DNA of 36,619 nt from Nostoc sp. T09 (GTDB lineage: Bacteria; Cyanobacteriota; Cyanobacteriia; Cyanobacteriales; Nostocaceae). Of this stretch, positions 32,912-36,619 are shown piece by piece. The translations under genes and the position numbers were made by a program. The stretch lies in the NCBI RefSeq assembly GCF_002154695.1, contig NZ_MTAV01000126.1, positions 1-36,619 of the forward strand. The letters run 5' to 3'. Position 1 is the first letter of the stretch, and every line of letters starts with the position of its first letter. Below the pieces are notes generated by a model. It worked only from the letters and a program-made list of their open reading frames with translations. It searched no databases and was not told the origin of the DNA.

Positions 32912-33021
32912 ATCAGCGAGCTAATAGTATTTTTAGGTTAGCTCAGTTAGATAACAGCAAAGTTGCTTGACTTTGCAAATAATAAAAAATTAACTAGTGA
33001 TTGTTGTCGGGGATAGATTTG

Positions 33022-36000
33022 ATGAATAGATTAACCTTTTATGTAATTTTGTTGCATGGTTTGTTTTTAGGAGTAACAACCGTTGGTGGCAAGTCAGTGG
33101 CTGCAAACAGACTGCATACTGAGTTACCTATCCAACAGAAAGTAGATAGAGTTGCGCTTAGTATGGTGAAAGCAGGAGTGACAGAGCAATCTGATAGCCG
33201 CCAGCCAACACTGGAAGCCTTAAAGAAGCTGGACACTGATTCTAGAAAACTCGCTTTAAGAGCATCACAGTTAACTGATTCTGTGGGACAAAGTTTAAAG
33301 AAAGTTTGGGTAATTAATCAAAACCAACAGCCACAGCACCAAGGTTTTAAGTGGATAGTTGAAGATCCCAAACAAGCGGGAAGACAACCATTTTTGCAAG
33401 CGGGAAAAACCCCAGAAAAACCAAGTGAAAAGCCCAATTCACCCAGTAAACCATCTAAAAAGGATGATTTAGAGCCGTTTGACGAAGTCGTCAAAGACAC
33501 GCAAAAGCAGCAAGGATTGTTTACCATTTATCGCCAGAAAGAAAAGAATAAAATTTATTTAGAAATTCAGCCAGATCAGCTGAATAAAAATTATCTAGCT
33601 ACATCAACCTTAGAATCTGGCATTGGCGAACAAGGCATTTACAGTGGTATGCCGCTGCAAGATTTTTTGTTTTATTTCAAACGGGTGGATAACAACCTAC
33701 AATTCTCTATCCGTAATGTCAATTTTCGTACCCGTGAAGGAGATCCCCAGGCGCGATCGCTTGTCCGTTCTTTTAGTGATTCTGTACTCTACACTATTTC
33801 CATTAAAAGCATTCATCCCGAACGCAAAACTCTACTCATCGACTTAGGCGATCTTTTACTCACAGACTTAGCTGGCTTATCTTTGAGTTTGGGCATCCCT
33901 GGAAGTACAGACCAATCTTATTTTGGTAATGCTAAAGTCTTTCCAGACAACTTGGAAGTTGAATCGATTTTAAATTTTTCTGGTGCTGGCGGTAGCAGTA
34001 GCGATAAGGAGTCCCTAAACTTTGAGTCGCTACCTGACAGCCGTGGCTTTACTCTCCGCGTTCACTACAGTCTCTCTCAACTGCCAAACAACAAGTACCT
34101 ACCGAGGTTGGCAGACGATCGCGTTGGCTATTTTATCACCGCCTATCAAGACTTATCTAAAGATGATCGTGGCGACCCATTTGTTCGCTATATCAATCGC
34201 TGGAATTTGGAAAAAGAAGACCCCAAGTCCCCAATATCCCGACCCAAAAAACCGATTGTCTTTTGGATTGATAACGCTGTCCCTTATGAGTACCGCGATG
34301 CCATCAAAGAAGGGATATTAATGTGGAATAAAGCTTTTCTGAAGGCAGGATTCAAAGATGCAATCGAAGCCCGCCAAATGCCAGATAATGCCACATGGGA
34401 CCCAGCAGATATTCGCTACAACACAATTCGCTGGATTAACACAATAGATGGATTTTTTGCGAGGGGACCATCCCGTGTTAACCCTATGACTGGGGAAATT
34501 TTGGATGCAGATATTATAGTAGATGGCAGCTTTGTACGTGTACTGAAGAATGAGTATCGTCAAATAGTACAACCTAACCAAACATCAACCCGGACTTCCT
34601 TATCGGCGCTGATGCAAAATAATATGCTTTGCGTCAATAAGTTAGGGGGTAAATCTCAAGACAATCAAGAGCAGCCAAAGCAGAAGCCGATGTTGAGCCG
34701 TCTAGCTCGACTTGCTGGTGAGTCCGATTTGTGCTATGGCATGGAAGCTGCTAATCAGTTTGCTTTGGGTGCAATGGCGATGACACTTCTACAAGACAAC
34801 ACGTCCACCCAAGACCAATTGAAAGAGTATATCAATCAATACTTACGTTTAATTATCGCCCACGAAGTTGGTCATACTTTGGGGTTACGCCACAATTTCC
34901 GTGGCAGTAACTTATTACCACCAGAGGAACTGAATAATAAGCAGATCACTACTAACAGAGGTCTGACTGCTTCGGTGATGGATTACATTCCACCGAATAT
35001 TGCACCCCAAGGTACAAAGCAGGGTGATTATTTTCCAAATATGGTAGGGGCTTATGATGATTGGGCAATTCAGTACGGCTATACGCCAACTCAGGCAACA
35101 ACTCCTATAGCCGAAAAGCCAATTTTGGAGGAAATTGCTGGGCAATCTGACCAACCAGAGTTGACCTACTCCACAGATGAGGATAGGTATGACCTCGATC
35201 CAACATCTAATGCTTGGGATAATAGCGGTAATGTACTGCGCTATTCTCAATGGCAGCTAGATAATTCTCGCCTGATGTGGGATCGACTCACTAGACGTTA
35301 CCCAATTGCTGGAGAGAGTTATAGCGATCTTAGCGATCGCTTTGGCTCAGTATTGGGTAACTATTTTCAAAATATTTTCTATACAACGAAATACATTGGC
35401 GGACAATCTTTCTATCGAATTCATGCCAGTGAAACCCCATCCAGCAAGCAAGGTATTCGCCAACGAAGATTACCATTTGAACCAGTACCAGTGGAACAAC
35501 AACGGCAGGCATTAGAGACTTTGCAAAAGTATGTATTTGCAGAAGATGCTTTTAACTTCTCGCCAGATTTGTTGAATAAATTAGCACCTTCGCGTTGGTA
35601 TCATTGGGGTAGCTATCCTTTGGTTGGGCGTTTAGATTACCCAATTCATGACTTAGTTTTGACCTTGCAAAGTGCAGTATTGGTAGATTTACTTTCAGGC
35701 GATCGCCTTTCCCGTCTCAAGGATATTGAACTCAAGAGTCCCCAAGGAAAAGCACTGAGTATGCCAGAGCTATTTGATACTTTGCAAAGTGGCATTTGGA
35801 CAGAAGTGCTAAAACCCGAAGGCAAAACCCTCAAGATTTCTAGCCTGAGAAGAGGCTTGCAGCGGGAATATGTCAATATCTTAAGCGATATCGTGTTACG
35901 CAAAGAATACGTACCAGAAGATGCACGCACATTAGCTTGGTATAAAATACGGCAGCTAAATGAAAAACTCGCAGGAATTAATTCTGACGATGAGTATACG

Positions 36001-36069
36001 AAAGCGCACATTTTAGAAACACGCGATCGCATTGAAAAAATCTTGAATGCGCCGTTAAGAAGTAATTAG
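33022..36069 (+). CDS. Exported zinc metalloprotease of the DUF5117/DUF4953 type
   Basis: A 1015-residue protein with an N-terminal signal-like helix (LTFYVILLHGLFLGV). A long N-terminal part follows (FTIYRQKEKNKIYLEI, SYFGNAKVFPDNLEV, FTLRVHYSLSQLP), typical of DUF5117/5118 proteins. The catalytic part has zinc motif HEVGHTLGLRH (H614, E615, H618, H624), which is HExxHxxGxxH, and a Met-turn-like ASVMDYIPP about 40 residues later. A C-terminal helical region ends it. These features place it with metzincin-like proteases. ATG 33022 is preferred to TTG 33001 since it begins the signal directly. The substrate is unknown. It stands alone, flanked by two pentapeptide-repeat genes. Confidence 0.88.
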   Translation: MNRLTFYVILLHGLFLGVTTVGGKSVAANRLHTELPIQQKVDRVALSMVKAGVTEQSDSRQPTLEALKKLDTDSRKLALRASQLTDSVGQSLKKVWVINQNQQPQHQGFKWIVEDPKQAGRQPFLQAGKTPEKPSEKPNSPSKPSKKDDLEPFDEVVKDTQKQQGLFTIYRQKEKNKIYLEIQPDQLNKNYLATSTLESGIGEQGIYSGMPLQDFLFYFKRVDNNLQFSIRNVNFRTREGDPQARSLVRSFSDSVLYTISIKSIHPERKTLLIDLGDLLLTDLAGLSLSLGIPGSTDQSYFGNAKVFPDNLEVESILNFSGAGGSSSDKESLNFESLPDSRGFTLRVHYSLSQLPNNKYLPRLADDRVGYFITAYQDLSKDDRGDPFVRYINRWNLEKEDPKSPISRPKKPIVFWIDNAVPYEYRDAIKEGILMWNKAFLKAGFKDAIEARQMPDNATWDPADIRYNTIRWINTIDGFFARGPSRVNPMTGEILDADIIVDGSFVRVLKNEYRQIVQPNQTSTRTSLSALMQNNMLCVNKLGGKSQDNQEQPKQKPMLSRLARLAGESDLCYGMEAANQFALGAMAMTLLQDNTSTQDQLKEYINQYLRLIIAHEVGHTLGLRHNFRGSNLLPPEELNNKQITTNRGLTASVMDYIPPNIAPQGTKQGDYFPNMVGAYDDWAIQYGYTPTQATTPIAEKPILEEIAGQSDQPELTYSTDEDRYDLDPTSNAWDNSGNVLRYSQWQLDNSRLMWDRLTRRYPIAGESYSDLSDRFGSVLGNYFQNIFYTTKYIGGQSFYRIHASETPSSKQGIRQRRLPFEPVPVEQQRQALETLQKYVFAEDAFNFSPDLLNKLAPSRWYHWGSYPLVGRLDYPIHDLVLTLQSAVLVDLLSGDRLSRLKDIELKSPQGKALSMPELFDTLQSGIWTEVLKPEGKTLKISSLRRGLQREYVNILSDIVLRKEYVPEDARTLAWYKIRQLNEKLAGINSDDEYTKAHILETRDRIEKILNAPLRSN

Positions 36070-36230
36070 TAGGCAATTGGGCATGGGGCATGGGGAATTG
36101 GGCATGGAGCATTTGTTATTAGTTATTTCACCTTTGTCCCTCTTGTCCCTCCGAAGTTTTGAGCGGAGGCTTCCTCCAATCAGACTTCTCTCCTTGCCCC
36201 TCTATATAGAGGAAATTATTGTAATCAATT
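36070..36230. repeat. Tandem GGGCATGGGGCATGG motif and palindromic repeat copy 2
   Basis: The sequence GGGCATGG is repeated three times at about 36079-36107. At 36150-36192 lies the second copy of the CCGAAGT..CAGACTTCTC palindrome also present at 1613-1656, with GGAGG/CCTCC forming the inner stem. Confidence 0.5.
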
Positions 36231-36575
36231 ATGGAGATTACTACTGAACAATTACTCACAAAGTATGTTGCTGGAGAAAGAAACTTTGCTGGTATTGACT
36301 TGAAGCGTGCTACTGATACGGCTGGAATAGAGTTGCTTAAAGGTGCTAATTTGAGAGGAATCAACCTGAGAGGTGCTAATTTGCACTCTGCTGATCTGAA
36401 GGGGGTTGATTTGAGTAGAGCTGAGCTAACTGGTGCTAACTTATGTAGTGCCGACTTGAGAGGTGCTAATCTGAGCGAGGCGATTCTGGTTGGTGCTAAC
36501 TTGAGGAGTGCTAGCCTTGGGAGTGCTAATCTCACTTGTGCTTGCTTAGAGAGTGCTAATCTCATACCAATTTAA
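36231..36575 (+). CDS. Small pentapeptide-repeat protein
   Basis: The 114-residue protein has an N-terminal MEITTEQLLTKYVAGERNFA, then about 15 pentapeptides of the A(N/D)Lxx type (GANLRGINLRGANLHSADL) running nearly to the end. The N-terminal helix before the repeats is common in cyanobacterial short pentapeptide proteins. No signal peptide. Start ATG 36231 has only a weak purine-rich region upstream. The stop at 36573-36575 is within CCAATTTAAATTGG, a palindrome that may help termination. The function is unknown. Confidence 0.85.
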   Translation: MEITTEQLLTKYVAGERNFAGIDLKRATDTAGIELLKGANLRGINLRGANLHSADLKGVDLSRAELTGANLCSADLRGANLSEAILVGANLRSASLGSANLTCACLESANLIPI

Positions 36576-36619
36576 ATTGGAGACAGGGCAGATAAGGTAA
36601 ACTGAGAATTGTTGTTTAG

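Noticed and set aside
36128-36565. Minus-strand frame opposite the small pentapeptide gene
   Set aside because: It is a repeat shadow rich in Leu/Ala/Arg/Ser, with no ribosome binding site or family.

Overview
The window looks like chromosomal DNA of a filamentous, Nostoc-like cyanobacterium. I infer this from the many GCGATCGC (HIP1) octamers, the dispersed short palindromic repeats, and the cyanobacterial character of the proteins (DnaA, HtrA-type protease, pentapeptide-repeat proteins, double-glycine peptides with C39 exporters). The species cannot be named from the sequence alone. There are no rRNA or tRNA genes, no CRISPR array and no intact transposase.

Layout. 1-686: non-coding, repeat-rich. 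687-3427: an IF-3-like gene whose only credible start is ATT, a probable replication origin with eight DnaA-box-like 9-mers, and dnaA. 3596-5710: an HtrA-type periplasmic protease and peptide deformylase. 5804-11131: an unusual cluster of one-way genes built around a repeated, nearly cysteine-free HMA-like module (six copies in four proteins), including a P-type ATPase with no cysteine at all, plus a DUF5132-type protein; a Pho-box-like triplet sits just in front. 11186-11997: a DUF433 antitoxin-like gene overlapping a PIN-like toxin gene that is interrupted by a 51-bp copy of a dispersed repeat. 12195-17820: dhaK and dhaL separated by an opposite-strand pectate-lyase-fold lipoprotein gene, then a nitrilase-family amidase and a MarC-family membrane protein.

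18760-29483 is the most interesting part: a probable ribosomal-peptide (RiPP/bacteriocin-like) locus. On the plus strand are an IS630-like HTH protein, an ABC exporter with an N-terminal cyclic-nucleotide-binding-like domain and an intact C39 peptidase, an HlyD-type adaptor and a parvulin-type prolyl isomerase. On the minus strand are three short double-glycine-leader peptides, an APH-like kinase and a HopA1-family protein. Kinase plus HopA1 is the split dehydratase pair known from class V lanthipeptide (lexapeptide-type) pathways, but here the predicted cores contain no cysteine and no cyclase is seen. The product may therefore be a dehydrated, non-lanthionine peptide.

29611-36575: a decayed HAD hydrolase remnant, an HD-domain protein resembling MIOX/PhnZ-type di-iron oxygenases, a large pentapeptide-repeat protein, a 1015-residue HExxHxxGxxH metalloprotease and a second small pentapeptide-repeat protein.
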